NCBI GenBank assembly: GCA_002401295.1
Contig: NVSR01000172.1
Coordinates: 1 to 5,583 of the forward strand
Direction of reading: 5' to 3'
Length of the DNA: 5,583 nucleotides
From: SAR324 cluster bacterium
GTDB taxonomy: Bacteria > SAR324 > XYD2-FULL-50-16
Made by a program: the position numbers and the translations under genes. Below are positions 5,347-5,583 of the stretch, in pieces; positions within the stretch are counted from its first letter, which is position 1; every line of letters begins with the position of its first letter. Below the pieces are notes generated by a model. It was not told where the DNA came from, did no database searches, and saw only the letters and a program-made list of their open reading frames with translations.

Positions 5347-5583
5347 ATGAATCTTAGTACAGAAGAAAAAGAACGTTATAGTCGTCAGACCATCGTGACC
5401 GGGGTGGGAGAGCAAGGGCAGCTCAAACTCAAGCAGGCAAAAATACTAGTGATTGGAATGGGTGGTTTGGGTTCTCCTATCGCCTATTACCTGACTGCAG
5501 CGGGGATCGGAACCTTGGGCTTGGCCGATGGGGATCACGTGGATCGCTCTAATTTACAACGACAATTACTGCATAGCACCAGT
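5347..5583 (+). CDS. ThiF/MoeB/E1-like adenylyltransferase, N-terminal part, cut by the right edge
   Basis: Seventy-nine codons are visible from the ATG at 5347, which follows AGGGG (5332-5336) by 10 nt. The family activates the C-terminal glycine of a ubiquitin-like sulfur carrier (ThiS, MoaD) or other partner by forming an acyl-adenylate with ATP. YSRQ at residues 11-14, the glycine-rich nucleotide-binding loop GMGGLGSP at 37-44, D61-G-D63, and SNLQRQLLH at 68-76 with N69, R72 and Q73 match the conserved ATP-binding set of MoeB/ThiF. The catalytic aspartate, zinc cysteines and any C-terminal rhodanese, E2 or JAB fusion would lie past the window edge, so MoeB, ThiF and stand-alone E1-like subtypes cannot be told apart. 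It is 240 nt from the previous gene, with a possible terminator between, so separate transcription is likely. Confidence 0.92.
   Translation, partial: MNLSTEEKERYSRQTIVTGVGEQGQLKLKQAKILVIGMGGLGSPIAYYLTAAGIGTLGLADGDHVDRSNLQRQLLHSTS

Overview
The window looks like an accessory, defence-type locus from a bacterium that cannot be placed firmly. Three kinds of imperfect GC-rich palindrome lie between the genes. From memory they resemble dispersed repeats common in cyanobacteria and in large sulfur-oxidising or methanotrophic gammaproteobacteria, and CHAT-STAND-TPR proteins are frequent in those groups. Two of the genes have a Shine-Dalgarno-like sequence at a normal distance, which argues against Bacteroidota. 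This placement is inference.

Layout. Positions 1-257 (minus strand) hold the first 85 codons of an IS200/IS605-type TnpB (OrfB), which runs off the left edge. Positions 258-899 contain no convincing gene. They hold two short reading frames of uncertain meaning, a candidate promoter with an overlapping palindrome, and a hairpin. Positions 900-4538 (plus) encode the main gene, a 1212-residue protein with an N-terminal CHAT caspase-like protease, a central NB-ARC/STAND ATPase and a C-terminal array of 40-residue TPRs. Positions 4539-4716 hold two more imperfect palindromes and a possible leader peptide. Positions 4717-5106 (plus) encode a 129-residue protein of unknown function that may be a small partner of the large protein. 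Positions 5107-5346 hold an unusual 154-nt element bounded by a 14-bp inverted repeat, with three hairpins inside. Positions 5347-5583 (plus) hold the first 79 codons of a ThiF/MoeB/E1-like adenylyltransferase, cut by the right edge.

How the genes may work together. The large protein has the order effector (protease), switch (ATPase), sensor (repeats), as in STAND immune receptors of bacteria and NLR-like proteins of eukaryotes. The simplest model is that the TPR array binds a trigger, the ATPase oligomerises, and the CHAT protease is switched on. The next gene lies 178 nt downstream on the same strand. Its strand-rich ends around a glycine-containing hydrophobic helix recall the small EACC1-type partners described for NTP-dependent conflict systems, but this is a resemblance in outline only. 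The E1-like gene is 240 nt further on, behind a possible terminator, and may be an unrelated sulfur-carrier or molybdopterin gene. Whether it belongs to the system cannot be decided here because its C-terminus and its neighbours are missing.
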